22,369 nt of DNA from a virus, in IMG/VR virus record IMGVR_UViG_3300020190_000385, positions 1 through 22,369 of that record. One strand, 5' to 3'. Of this stretch, positions 1 through 6,128 are shown piece after piece; within the stretch, counting starts at the first letter, position 1, and the number at the start of each line of letters is the position of its first letter. Under the pieces are notes generated by a model, which searched no databases, was not told the origin of the DNA, and was given only the letters and a program-made list of their open reading frames with translations. The position numbers and the translations under genes were made by a program.

Positions 1-21
1 GTCAAATCCGTTTTCAGTCAT
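1..21 (-). CDS. 5' end of a downstream gene (partial)
   Basis: Only the first seven codons (MTENGFD) are inside the window. The ATG at 21 overlaps the TGA of the 68-residue gene next to it in the four-base arrangement ATGA, and a GAGG sequence lies seven bases upstream of the ATG. This is the same translational coupling used by the neighbouring small genes. Nothing can be said about function. Confidence 0.55.
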
Positions 22-224
22 TGTTGTGCCTCAATTTCATCCGCAATTTGTAGCATTTCCTGTTTCCAGGCAGTGAATGTGTGACTTGGATTGTGTGGGA
101 GAACTTGATGTGCCGTCTCACGAATAATGTGTGCGATGGCATACTTCCTATCATAGCAGTTTTTGTTTCTCATACTTACCCACTTTCTATCATAGGATTT
201 CATAATCTTCTGGGCTTTAGTCAT
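18..224 (-). CDS. small hypothetical phage protein (68 aa)
   Basis: This is a basic 68-residue protein (MTKAQKIMKSYDRKW at the N terminus) with no recognised domain, signal peptide or membrane segment. An in-frame ATG lies four codons upstream (236), but the bases right after it read GGGAGGT. That is a strong ribosome binding site for the ATG at 224, which also overlaps the TGA of the upstream gene (ATGA). The start at 224 is therefore preferred. It lies in a run of overlapping small genes (1-1103) that is probably one transcription unit. Small genes of this kind in T4-like phages are often early host-takeover genes, but nothing in this protein identifies a role. Confidence 0.75.
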   Translation of the reverse strand: MTKAQKIMKSYDRKWVSMRNKNCYDRKYAIAHIIRETAHQVLPHNPSHTFTAWKQEMLQIADEIEAQQ

Positions 225-421
225 AACACCTCCCATTCAGTTTCCCAGTGGCAGTCTTCACTTACATTGACCCAGAAGAAGTATTTCTGGTTCTCACTAG
301 CAAGAAACAGCATACCATCTCCTTTGTCTTGCTCAACAACACAGATAGGATTACCATCCATAGAGTTAGCAAGACGGTTCTTTGCCTCACTACTTTTCGG
401 TTTTACAGTCACTCTTCGCAT
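221..421 (-). CDS. small hypothetical phage protein (66 aa)
   Basis: This 66-residue protein begins MRRVTVKPKSSEAKN. It has a basic N terminus and a C-terminal half rich in aromatic and acidic residues (QKYFFWVNVSEDCHWETEW). The pattern suggests a small beta-rich fold, but I recognise no family. An in-frame TTG at 439 could lengthen it by six residues; the ATG at 421 with GGAA six bases upstream is preferred. It overlaps the upstream gene by 13 bases and the downstream gene by four, so translation is probably coupled along the run. Confidence 0.7.
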   Translation of the reverse strand: MRRVTVKPKSSEAKNRLANSMDGNPICVVEQDKGDGMLFLASENQKYFFWVNVSEDCHWETEWEVL

Positions 422-657
422 TGGTCGTTCCAGTTCCAAGTGCGGGAAAAAACATCAACATCAAATCCAAACTTATATGCCCAGAATAAGACACCAAGAA
501 GACCATTAGATCCAGATGTGACTTGAATATAGGGCCAAGATGGATAGTCGTTCCAACTGACTGATACCTGAAGCAGTGACCAGTTTTTTACATTCAGTAG
601 TTGAGCATACCACTCGTGTCCAAAGTCTTCCTTATGAACAAACTTTAGAATATTCAT
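409..657 (-). CDS. small hypothetical phage protein (82 aa)
   Basis: This 82-residue protein begins MNILKFVHKEDFGHEWYAQL and is rich in tryptophan and other aromatic residues. It contains a GSNGLLGVLFWAYKFG stretch that is hydrophobic but short and glycine-broken, so a membrane span is doubtful. The start is well supported: ATG at 657 follows GGAGAG with about five bases of spacing and overlaps the upstream TGA by four bases. I recognise no family. It is part of the compact small-gene operon that ends at the left edge of the window. Confidence 0.8.
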   Translation of the reverse strand: MNILKFVHKEDFGHEWYAQLLNVKNWSLLQVSVSWNDYPSWPYIQVTSGSNGLLGVLFWAYKFGFDVDVFSRTWNWNDQCEE

Positions 658-1103
658 TTTCTCTCCATTTCAGCAGTCATTGCATCCATTTCTAGTTCGG
701 TATAGCCAGGGTAGTCAGGATTTTCGTAACGAGATAGTTTTGCTTTCAGGTCACGAACTTGTGCTTCCAAATCATAAACCTTGTTTTCCAGAGGGATGAC
801 TTTCTTACCGTGATCTTCTGCGAGCATCAAGTCAAACTCATCAGCAACCCTATGCATATCTTCATGAGATCGCATATCATTAAATGCAAGATAACAAGCA
901 CCTTTCATAATGTTAATCTCATCGTGTCCCATTGTGCGAGCAACAGTACCAAAGAACCGAAACAGTTGAGTACTATTGATGTCGTGAACAGGAATTTCAA
1001 AAGTATAATGTTCTTCGGGTAGCATCTCATCATCATAGATACCACTGCCATAAGATTTCCATTCAGTGTCAAAATGAACTCGAAGTTTGGCGTCGTAAGT
1101 CAT
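654..1103 (-). CDS. conserved hypothetical phage protein with C-terminal coiled coil (149 aa)
   Basis: The first ~90 residues look like a compact alpha/beta domain (for example KLRVHFDTEWKSYGSGIYDD and TMGHDEINIMKGACYLAF). From my memory of related phages this type recurs in T4-like cyanophages without an assigned function. Residues ~103-126 have heptad-like spacing of hydrophobic residues (LENKVYDLEAQVRDLKAKL), suggesting a short coiled coil and possible oligomerisation. An in-frame TTG at 1154 could give 17 more residues, but it lies inside the -35 element of a strong promoter, so the ATG at 1103 is chosen. It is the first gene of the leftmost small-gene operon. Confidence 0.85.
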   Translation of the reverse strand: MTYDAKLRVHFDTEWKSYGSGIYDDEMLPEEHYTFEIPVHDINSTQLFRFFGTVARTMGHDEINIMKGACYLAFNDMRSHEDMHRVADEFDLMLAEDHGKKVIPLENKVYDLEAQVRDLKAKLSRYENPDYPGYTELEMDAMTAEMERK

Positions 1104-1125
1104 AGGTCTGGATTTATATGCACAT

Positions 1126-1154
1126 ACTATAAGACCCCTGACTGTGAAAGTCAA
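1126..1154 (-). promoter_or_regulatory. sigma70-type promoter for the 1103-1 operon
   Basis: On the minus strand there is a -35 TTGACT (1149-1154), a 17-base spacer and a -10 TATAGT (1126-1131). Transcription would start near 1119, leaving a leader of about 16 bases before the ATG at 1103. Both hexamers are close to consensus and the spacing is ideal. This fits an early promoter read by the host polymerase. The element overlaps a hairpin (1133-1159). Confidence 0.75.
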
Positions 1155-1159
1155 GGGTC
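1133..1159 (-). terminator. hairpin overlapping a promoter, possible terminator
   Basis: The minus-strand RNA can form an 11-bp stem (GACCCUUGACU paired with AGUCAGGGGUC, one G-U pair) closed by a five-base loop, followed by UUAU. It lies 22 bases after the stop of the upstream gene, so it could end or pause that transcript. The U tract is short, so termination may be weak. The same bases carry the -35 element and spacer of the promoter for the next operon. Confidence 0.5.
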
Positions 1160-1181
1160 AGTGGACGGTTAAACAAGTGGA

Positions 1182-1355
1182 CTATGTTGCGAGGATCTGT
1201 CTACATATTCTTTTACAACTCTGGGTATCTTCATCGCACTCAGTCAAGCACTCAAAGTAGGAATTCATAAGTTCGTGCTGATCAATGAATTCTTCTAAAG
1301 TTGGTTCAATTTGTTTCCATGCAGCTAGTTGATTGTAAGAAATTAAGTTGTGCAT
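1182..1355 (-). CDS. small conserved phage protein with twin CX3C motif (57 aa)
   Basis: This 57-residue protein begins MHNLISYNQLAAWKQIEP and ends in CLTECDEDTQSCKRIC, two CX3C motifs six residues apart. That pattern could form two disulfides in a helical hairpin or bind a metal; which one is unknown. I recall similar small proteins in other T4-like cyanophages, all without function. An in-frame ATG exists at 1367, but GGAGGT directly follows it and lies at proper distance from the ATG at 1355, so 1355 is the start. A CTAAATAA late-promoter-like box lies ~75 bases upstream, and a hairpin follows the gene. Confidence 0.8.
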   Translation of the reverse strand: MHNLISYNQLAAWKQIEPTLEEFIDQHELMNSYFECLTECDEDTQSCKRICRQILAT

Positions 1356-1428
1356 AATAACCTCCATGCGGAAGAGAAACCATGATAAAGAAGTTTTCGT
1401 TCATCTAAATCACCTGTTAATTCTATCA

Positions 1429-1436
1429 TTATTTAG
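1429..1436 (-). promoter_or_regulatory. possible late promoter box (CTAAATAA)
   Basis: CTAAATAA on the minus strand resembles the T4-type late -10 element TATAAATA with one change at the first two positions. It sits in the 129-base gap between the genes ending at 1485 and starting at 1355. Such AT-rich octamers arise by chance, so support comes only from its intergenic position and from similar boxes at 3442, 14247 and 20491. Confidence 0.35.
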
Positions 1437-1484
1437 ATATTTTGTGTTGATTTGCTGATATCACGCAATAAAAATTTATGCCTA

Positions 1485-1718
1485 CTAATCCTTATTAAGT
1501 TTTTTCATCAACTCTTTAGCAAGTTGATTTGAGCGTCTCCACATTACATATTGCGCCCAGGGTGTTCTGGGATTGTTTATCACCCACCAACGGAACCTTG
1601 TAAGTTTATTATTTACAATCTTACCTGTAAAATAAACTGCCTTGGCAACACTCTCATCTGTTGCGATTAGATAGGCAATACAGGCAAAGATAATAAACCA
1701 AACAGCATAGGCAGTCAT
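1485..1718 (-). CDS. small membrane-anchored phage protein (77 aa)
   Basis: Residues ~3-19 (AYAVWFIIFACIAYLIA) form one clear transmembrane helix, followed by a basic, tryptophan-rich tail (FRWWVINNPRTPWAQYVMWRRSNQ). The layout suggests an inner-membrane protein with a cytoplasmic basic domain, placed by the positive-inside rule. From memory, similar proteins are common in T4-like cyanophages with no assigned role; membrane remodelling or superinfection functions are only guesses. The ATG at 1718 overlaps the upstream TGA by four bases, so the two are translationally coupled. Confidence 0.85.
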   Translation of the reverse strand: MTAYAVWFIIFACIAYLIATDESVAKAVYFTGKIVNNKLTRFRWWVINNPRTPWAQYVMWRRSNQLAKELMKKLNKD

Positions 1719-1885
1719 CGTCTTAAAGTTTTAAGATATTCTAGAACATTTTCTCTGACCCACATCAACTCGTGATAACACTTTTGATTATGAGCGCACT
1801 GTCTTAATTCATTATCTGGTTTATACACGGACTCAATAAACAAATCTAAACCACGATTCCATTTGACATCAGGTGATTCATCCAT
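1715..1885 (-). CDS. small hypothetical phage protein (56 aa)
   Basis: This 56-residue protein begins MDESPDVKWNRGLDLFIESVY and is predicted mostly helical, with two cysteines (QCAHNQKC). I recognise no family. An in-frame TTG lies ten codons upstream at 1915, but the extra residues (LNSITTILF) add nothing recognisable, so the ATG at 1885 is preferred. It is coupled by an ATGA overlap to the membrane protein downstream, so the two may act together. Confidence 0.7.
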   Translation of the reverse strand: MDESPDVKWNRGLDLFIESVYKPDNELRQCAHNQKCYHELMWVRENVLEYLKTLRR

Positions 1886-1915
1886 AAACAGTATAGTAGT
1901 TATACTATTTAACAA

Positions 1916-2170
1916 TCAATAATGATCGACATTCTCACAAGGAACTCGTTCCCATTCAGTCCAGGTTCTAACATACCCAGGGCGATACCTGTTGCCTGGG
2001 ATATATTCCTCGTGATGAACCCTGACATTACACATCGGAATGTATCGTATGTGGCGTGGATAATGGTGATGATGTCTTTCAACTCTAAATGGTTCCCAGA
2101 ACTCTTTCCAAGTAATTGCCTGTGCTGGAAAAGAAAGGAAAGGTAGAAGAAGAAAAGGTAGCAATTTCAT
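1916..2170 (-). CDS. small exported histidine-rich protein (84 aa)
   Basis: The N terminus MKLLPFLLLPFLSFPAQA is a textbook Sec signal peptide with a probable signal peptidase I cut after AQA (residue ~18). The ~66-residue mature protein is rich in His, Arg, Tyr and Trp, with HHHH at ~33-36, a further HH at ~52-53, and two cysteines (MCNV and PCEN) that could form a disulfide in the periplasm. It has no known domain. His clusters could bind metal, but this is inference. An exported small protein in the early-type region suggests an action at the host envelope. Confidence 0.85.
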   Translation of the reverse strand: MKLLPFLLLPFLSFPAQAITWKEFWEPFRVERHHHHYPRHIRYIPMCNVRVHHEEYIPGNRYRPGYVRTWTEWERVPCENVDHY

Positions 2171-2209
2171 AGAAACTGATGTTTTTATTCTATCAACTAT
2201 TTAATCAAT

Positions 2210-2704
2210 TTAAAAATAATTAAAATTCACATTTACTCTACATTTGTCATCTGTGCAAGTAGTGCTACTATGCAATTCTGATGGATCAAATAAAAGTATT
2301 CTATTTTCTACCGAATTAATTTTTGTTCCATCACTCAAAATTGTAAGTCCATTATTTGTATTCAAATAAAAAATAGCACCTTGATGTTCATAAGAATAAT
2401 CAATGTGCGGTTCATGATATTTTATATCATTTGTTGATGGATATAAATTTGCTTTTATTCGGATAAGAGACTTAACTTCCAATTGATTTAAAATATCACC
2501 AAAAATATAACAATTTGGATCAACGTTAAATCCAGAATAAAAAAGATGAGTAAAATAATATGAACTAGTAACTTCTAAATTTTCTTTCAAATTAGAAACG
2601 GATGGAGTTAAATTCCACGAAAAATTTGGATTTAAAATTGAATTTTTAATTTTTAGAAATTTTTCAGTTTCAAGAAAATTATCTATTACTTTATAGTCTG
2701 TCAT
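2210..2704 (-). CDS. 2OG-Fe(II) oxygenase family protein (164 aa)
   Basis: The protein has the double-stranded beta-helix signature of 2-oxoglutarate/Fe(II) oxygenases: H100-I-D102, distal H145 (ELHSS) and R156, which would bind the 2OG carboxylate. The opening TDYKVIDNFL is typical for small phage members of the prolyl-hydroxylase-like group. It resembles the enzymes at 15666-16196 and 16422-16988 (IRIKANLYP versus ILRMKSNLL; a C-terminal NFN motif). Substrate is unknown. The start is the ATG at 2704, two bases beyond the preceding stop; an in-frame TTG at 2722 would overlap the upstream gene. It is much more AT-rich than the small genes around it, suggesting separate acquisition. Confidence 0.85.
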   Translation of the reverse strand: MTDYKVIDNFLETEKFLKIKNSILNPNFSWNLTPSVSNLKENLEVTSSYYFTHLFYSGFNVDPNCYIFGDILNQLEVKSLIRIKANLYPSTNDIKYHEPHIDYSYEHQGAIFYLNTNNGLTILSDGTKINSVENRILLFDPSELHSSTTCTDDKCRVNVNFNYF

Positions 2705-2705
2705 A

Positions 2706-2939
2706 TCAACAAAACTGGTCAATCGTTACTTCACTCTTTCTCTTGCTTGTTCTCTTTTTCTGATGTTTGATAGTAATAAAATCAACACACTCTTTAAGAG
2801 TTACAAACTGCTTGATTTGTTGCCCATTATTAATGACCATAAAGTTGTCACCATAAGGAATTGCAGCCCACATCTCATCGTGAGTGACATAAAACCTCTG
2901 GCACTCTGCTTCTAAAAGTGAACTATTTGTAAAAGACAT
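2706..2939 (-). CDS. small hypothetical phage protein (77 aa)
   Basis: This 77-residue protein begins MSFTNSSLLEAECQRFYVTHDE. It has a central segment that looks like a small beta sheet (AAIPYGDNFMVINNGQQIKQF) and a lysine/arginine-rich C terminus (KHQKKRTSKRKSE), which could contact nucleic acid. It has no recognised family. It follows a near-perfect sigma70-type promoter and is followed after one base by the oxygenase gene, so it probably leads an early two-gene unit. Confidence 0.8.
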   Translation of the reverse strand: MSFTNSSLLEAECQRFYVTHDEMWAAIPYGDNFMVINNGQQIKQFVTLKECVDFITIKHQKKRTSKRKSEVTIDQFC

Positions 2940-2960
2940 TACAACATCTCAATTGAAGTC

Positions 2961-2989
2961 ATTCTATACGACTAAGAAGTTTCTGTCAA
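2961..2989 (-). promoter_or_regulatory. near-consensus sigma70-type promoter
   Basis: The minus strand has TTGACA (2984-2989), a 17-base spacer and TAGAAT (2961-2966). The expected start is near 2954, about 15 bases before the ATG at 2939. This is the best sigma70-type promoter in the window. A perfect 6-bp inverted repeat (TGTCAA, five bases, TTGACA; 2984-3000) spans the -35 and could be an operator or chance. Confidence 0.8.
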
Positions 2990-3047
2990 TTACCTTGACA
3001 ATTATCAAAAATGTCTTTAGAATTGCTTTGTTAAGTTTGAAGATAAA

Positions 3048-3275
3048 TTATATGTCACTTAACATCTTTTGATGAAACTCCTCCATTCTTTGAAGTCTCT
3101 TTTTCAAAGTTTCTCCTGTTTCATCTCCTAACTTGGGATTAATGCAGTTTGTGTCTTTTACTTTGTTACAAACAAGACCTGCTAAATCTTCTTCCTTTCC
3201 AGTTTTACCATTAGACCAGTAAAGTTGGTCAGAAATCCATCGTGCTCCACATTTAGAGCAAGTTTTGATGTTCAT
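3048..3275 (-). CDS. small zinc-ribbon-like phage protein (75 aa)
   Basis: The N terminus carries CSKC (C6, C9) and a second pair follows at C36 and C44 (VCNKVKDTNC), a likely four-cysteine zinc site. The C-terminal third is a charged helix (TLKKRLQRMEEFHQKM). From memory, proteins with the same ISDQLYWSNGKTG and DLAGLVCN segments are common in T4-like cyanophages; their function is unknown. A nucleic-acid or protein contact is plausible for a zinc ribbon. The ATG at 3275 has no strong ribosome binding site and lies 23 bases inside the upstream small ORF, suggesting coupling. Confidence 0.82.
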   Translation of the reverse strand: MNIKTCSKCGARWISDQLYWSNGKTGKEEDLAGLVCNKVKDTNCINPKLGDETGETLKKRLQRMEEFHQKMLSDI

Positions 3276-3420
3276 TGTTTTGGTGGGATAAAGAACTCGT
3301 CTCTATGGAGTTTATTTTATCTTTGAGATTTTTTAGGTCTTGATTTGCAATAGCGTATCTTTTTCCTTGAAAAGACACATAAAACTCTTTAGACGCTTCA
3401 TCATAATTGATATCAATCAT
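3253..3420 (-). CDS. short ORF upstream of the zinc-ribbon gene (55 aa)
   Basis: An ATG at 3420 opens 55 codons (start MIDINYDEASKEFYVSFQGK) and ends at TAA 3253, overlapping the next gene by 23 bases in another frame. The product looks like a real soluble peptide: an acidic start, a beta-like FYVSFQGKRYAIA and a helical DLKNLKDKINSIE. A CTAAATAA box lies 21 bases upstream of the start. There is no strong ribosome binding site and no family is recognised, so confidence is moderate. Confidence 0.5.
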   Translation of the reverse strand: MIDINYDEASKEFYVSFQGKRYAIANQDLKNLKDKINSIETSSLSHQNNEHQNLL

Positions 3421-3441
3421 TTGTCTGCATCATTTAATGCA

Positions 3442-3449
3442 TTATTTAG
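3442..3449 (-). promoter_or_regulatory. possible late promoter box (CTAAATAA)
   Basis: CTAAATAA lies in the 36-base gap between the GT32-like gene and the 55-residue ORF, 21 bases upstream of the ATG at 3420. It differs from the T4-type late box TATAAATA only at the first two positions. Position supports it; sequence alone is weak evidence. Confidence 0.4.
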
Positions 3450-3456
3450 GTTTGGG

Positions 3457-4257
3457 TCAAGAATAGAAATATTTTAATGTATTAATTTTTGTGATTTCAT
3501 CATAGACATCTCTATTCAACCACATATCAACATAATTATTTGTTCCTTCAAATCCAAGAGAAGCAATATCACCACCTCTACTTGGTTTTCTTAATGCAAT
3601 TATTTTTTTATCTTTATCTAATACAAAACCAGTAAGTTTGTTTGTATCATATCCAAATAAATTTAAAGTTTCTTCTTCAATGTTTATGTCTTTAATTTTT
3701 ATATGACTAACTTGACCATTAGTAAATACTTTATCAAAATTTTCTTGGGATCTCATAATAGATTTTCCCAATAAAGTGGGTCCACTCACATCAATTGCAG
3801 AAACTCCATAAAATTGATCTTTGCAATGATTAACCACTAAATCAATTGCTGTTTTTATAATATTTGATTTTGGTTTAGAATAAATGATTGCATTGTTAAC
3901 TGACCACCAAGGATCTGAAAATTCTGGTAGATCTCTAAATGCAAAAAAATTTGCATCTTCCAAACTTAAAGGATGAAGACACAAAAGACTTAGATCAATA
4001 TATAAACCTCCATACAAATAAAGAAGACAATATCTTGCAAGATCTGCTTTATATGCATAAGGTTTGAGTGAGTGGTATGACAATAATACTTCTTTTGGAA
4101 AATTATTTTTAAGAATGTTTTCTATTTCTTTACCAGAATATAAATGATAATCGTGATTGGGATATAAATTTTGAATTTGAAATTGAGTAAATTGAATATA
4201 CTCTGGAAGTTTTGGTATAGTATTGGATGAGTTTATGAGAATTTGGTGCAAGATCAT
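3457..4257 (-). CDS. GT32-like (OCH1/capsular type) glycosyltransferase (266 aa)
   Basis: The protein follows the plan of the glycosyltransferase sugar-binding (GT32/OCH1-like) family. It opens with an HQIL motif, has KADLARYCLLYLYGG at residues 70-84, and then YIDLS. In the family the last motif usually holds the DxD pair that binds metal and the nucleotide-sugar phosphate; here it reads D88-L-S90, so the second Asp is replaced. Length (266) is normal for bacterial and viral members. It would transfer a hexose from a nucleotide sugar to a glycan or protein in the cytoplasm. It closes the cassette sulfotransferase, oxygenase, unknown, glycosyltransferase. No ribosome binding site is obvious before the ATG. 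Confidence 0.85.
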   Translation of the reverse strand: MILHQILINSSNTIPKLPEYIQFTQFQIQNLYPNHDYHLYSGKEIENILKNNFPKEVLLSYHSLKPYAYKADLARYCLLYLYGGLYIDLSLLCLHPLSLEDANFFAFRDLPEFSDPWWSVNNAIIYSKPKSNIIKTAIDLVVNHCKDQFYGVSAIDVSGPTLLGKSIMRSQENFDKVFTNGQVSHIKIKDINIEEETLNLFGYDTNKLTGFVLDKDKKIIALRKPSRGGDIASLGFEGTNNYVDMWLNRDVYDEITKINTLKYFYS

Positions 4258-4297
4258 TGAAGATTAAATTACTTTATCTAAAAATAAAAATATTTTT

Positions 4298-4621
4298 TTA
4301 CGCACTGATGGAGTATATATTGTAATCAGTTACTTTTTTAACTATGGTAAATGAATTTTGTAAAGATTTATGTGGTTCAACAATAGACATTATTTCTATA
4401 GAATTTTCATAACTATTCATTAATTTTAATTCTGTTGCAAATAATTTTCCTTCTTCTGGACAAATATTAATAACATTTTCTGAATGATTATATAAATCAC
4501 TGGAAAAATTTGCATTTAAAATAAAGTATGCGTATCCAGAACTTTCTTCAAATTTTCTAAAAACTTTGTTTAAATTTGGAACTTTATGTGTATAAAATGT
4601 TATTAAATTCTTTTGTTGCAT
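4298..4621 (-). CDS. hypothetical protein in modification cassette (107 aa)
   Basis: This 107-residue protein begins MQQKNLITFYTHKVPNLNKV and has no recognised domain, signal peptide or membrane span. An in-frame TTG at 4645 would add eight residues, but the ATG at 4621 is preferred. It still overlaps the end of the oxygenase gene by 38 bases in another frame, a long overlap that suggests both are translated from one message. Its place between an oxygenase and a GT32-like glycosyltransferase suggests a role in the same pathway, but the sequence itself does not show it. Confidence 0.65.
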   Translation of the reverse strand: MQQKNLITFYTHKVPNLNKVFRKFEESSGYAYFILNANFSSDLYNHSENVINICPEEGKLFATELKLMNSYENSIEIMSIVEPHKSLQNSFTIVKKVTDYNIYSISA

Positions 4622-5231
4622 CGGAATAAGATCTTCTTCCCTCAAGTTGTTCGTTATATTTTGAAAATGTTACGATGCTATATCTATTAATATTTTCATC
4701 ACCTTTTAATTTTGTTACTTCGTGAATTTCTTTTGCAAAAAATATTATTGATTGGTTATTTTTACATTTGTGTGTGTAATTATGCTCTGGAAAATGCAAA
4801 TCACCTCCTTCATGAATATCATAATTTTCATATAAAAAAGTAACCATACTAAATATTCCCCCATCAAAATGCGGAAGATAATAATCGTCTGAACTGTAAT
4901 GATTTAATAAATCACTCCCCCACATCAAAGTTTTATACATTCTTTGAAATGTTTTATTTTTCCAATTATTATCATGACCAACTTTTTTTGATATGTTGTC
5001 AATATGATTAATAATTTTTAAATCACCAAAAATTTTTGATTCTTGTAAAAAAATTCCTTTATTTTTTTTTAAAATTTTTCCGTTCTGTTTAGCAGATTCT
5101 GTAAATTCGGGTGGTTTAAATTCTTTTTTTAATAAATTTATTTCCTCATAAATTGAGGGTAATATTGATTTAGAGAAAACTTCATCAATTACTATGTGAT
5201 AAAAAGGAAAATCATTATGTTGAATATTCAT
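4584..5231 (-). CDS. 2OG-Fe(II) oxygenase, prolyl-4-hydroxylase-like (215 aa)
   Basis: The iron-binding triad is H121-F-D123 and H170, with R183 placed to bind 2-oxoglutarate. The segment YLPHFDGG...EGGDLHFPEH is typical of prolyl-4-hydroxylase-like enzymes, where a GG(D/T)L strand follows the HxD. Length is normal for a single catalytic domain. It lies 14 bases downstream of a sulfotransferase gene and overlaps the next gene, so it belongs to one operon. A hydroxylated product could be the acceptor for the sulfotransferase or the GT32-like enzyme (inference). The gene is very AT-rich with long A/T runs, unlike the fibre genes. Confidence 0.88.
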   Translation of the reverse strand: MNIQHNDFPFYHIVIDEVFSKSILPSIYEEINLLKKEFKPPEFTESAKQNGKILKKNKGIFLQESKIFGDLKIINHIDNISKKVGHDNNWKNKTFQRMYKTLMWGSDLLNHYSSDDYYLPHFDGGIFSMVTFLYENYDIHEGGDLHFPEHNYTHKCKNNQSIIFFAKEIHEVTKLKGDENINRYSIVTFSKYNEQLEGRRSYSDATKEFNNILYT

Positions 5232-5245
5232 TGGATATGTTTAAA

Positions 5246-6082
5246 TTATTTGTAATTAATATTTTTTTTATCAATTATATCTAGAGTATATGATTGTACC
5301 TTATATGGTTCTTTCCAAAACTCTAAATTCATATTTTTAAATTTTTCTACTATTTCTGGTGGAAGAATACACTTTGTTTGATTATACTCAACTTTTTTTC
5401 TAACCTTGTGCAAATCTTTAAGATTACAAGACCTATCAAAGTTTTCATTTTTGTATTCTACATTATTGAAGTCATGTTCATAATATGGTTTTTCTAAAAA
5501 TTCATATATTTTTCTCATCGTTTTCTCTGGATTTTTGCACAATTCATCGTATTCAATAAAATGAATTACTTCCGAATTAAATGCATACCCTTCCTTAAGT
5601 GAAATTAAAGGATTAATAACAATTCCATTTCTTTCGTCCATCAATACGTTGCATCTTGAAAATACATTTTCCGCATCTTTTGTTATTGGCGTTTTGTAAA
5701 ATGGATTTTTTAATACAGCATGTTCAAATGAATTAAGAATAGATACAATATCTCTAACTGGACATAAAATTTTTGTGTATGGAAAAAGTTTTTGAAGCAA
5801 ACTAATTTTTTGCGTCCAAATTCTAGAAGTATCAAAAATTATTGGACTATCTATATGTTTATAATAACCATCAAAAATTGAATATATTATATTTTGTCTT
5901 TGAATTTCTTCTATAGTAAAATTATTTTCGCATTTAGAAATCATATCTATAGCATTATCTATAAACATCACAATTGGTGATGTTACGTCAGCATAAAATT
6001 CTGGATTTTGTCTAAGAATACTAGAAAGTAATGTAGAACCTGATCTTGGAAGTCCAGAAATAAAATAGTATGATTTCATCAT
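5246..6082 (-). CDS. PAPS-dependent sulfotransferase (278 aa)
   Basis: Residues 10-19 (GLPRSGSTLL) are the 5'-phosphosulfate-binding loop of PAPS sulfotransferases. Residues 107-120 (CPVRDIVSILNSFE) match the 3'-phosphate-binding region with its Arg and Ser. The enzyme would move sulfate from PAPS to a hydroxyl on a sugar, peptide or small molecule. It is a close paralogue of the 278-residue enzyme at 12541-13377, clearly more than half identical by eye and ungapped over most of the length. Two ATGs in tandem (6082, 6079) begin both copies (MMKSYYFISG). It follows an adhesin gene directly and has its own extended -10 promoter. Substrate unknown. Confidence 0.9.
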   Translation of the reverse strand: MMKSYYFISGLPRSGSTLLSSILRQNPEFYADVTSPIVMFIDNAIDMISKCENNFTIEEIQRQNIIYSIFDGYYKHIDSPIIFDTSRIWTQKISLLQKLFPYTKILCPVRDIVSILNSFEHAVLKNPFYKTPITKDAENVFSRCNVLMDERNGIVINPLISLKEGYAFNSEVIHFIEYDELCKNPEKTMRKIYEFLEKPYYEHDFNNVEYKNENFDRSCNLKDLHKVRKKVEYNQTKCILPPEIVEKFKNMNLEFWKEPYKVQSYTLDIIDKKNINYK

Positions 6083-6096
6083 AACAAATAAATTTA

Positions 6097-6125
6097 ATTA
6101 TATCACTTAATTTTATTTAAAACAA
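6097..6125 (-). promoter_or_regulatory. extended -10 sigma70-type promoter before sulfotransferase
   Basis: The minus strand reads TGATATAAT (6097-6105): a perfect TATAAT with the extended -10 TGn. A weak -35 TTGTTT (6120-6125) is 17 bases away. It lies between the adhesin stop (6129) and the sulfotransferase ATG (6082). The same TGATATAATTAA string precedes the oxygenase-sulfotransferase cassette at 14025. Confidence 0.6.
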
Positions 6126-6128
6126 ATT

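Noticed and set aside
1112-1118. TATAAAT on the minus strand near 1112-1118 resembling a late promoter.
   Set aside because: The last position is C rather than A, and it lies only nine bases before the ATG at 1103, too close for a -10 element; the TTGACT/TATAGT promoter explains the gap better.
1890-1919. Promoter-like TTGATT, 18 bases, TATACT with a 6-bp dyad (AGTATA, five bases, TATACT) before the gene at 1885.
   Set aside because: The -10 ends only five bases before the ATG, so the start of transcription would fall at the start codon; the alternative -10 TATAAC has no -35.
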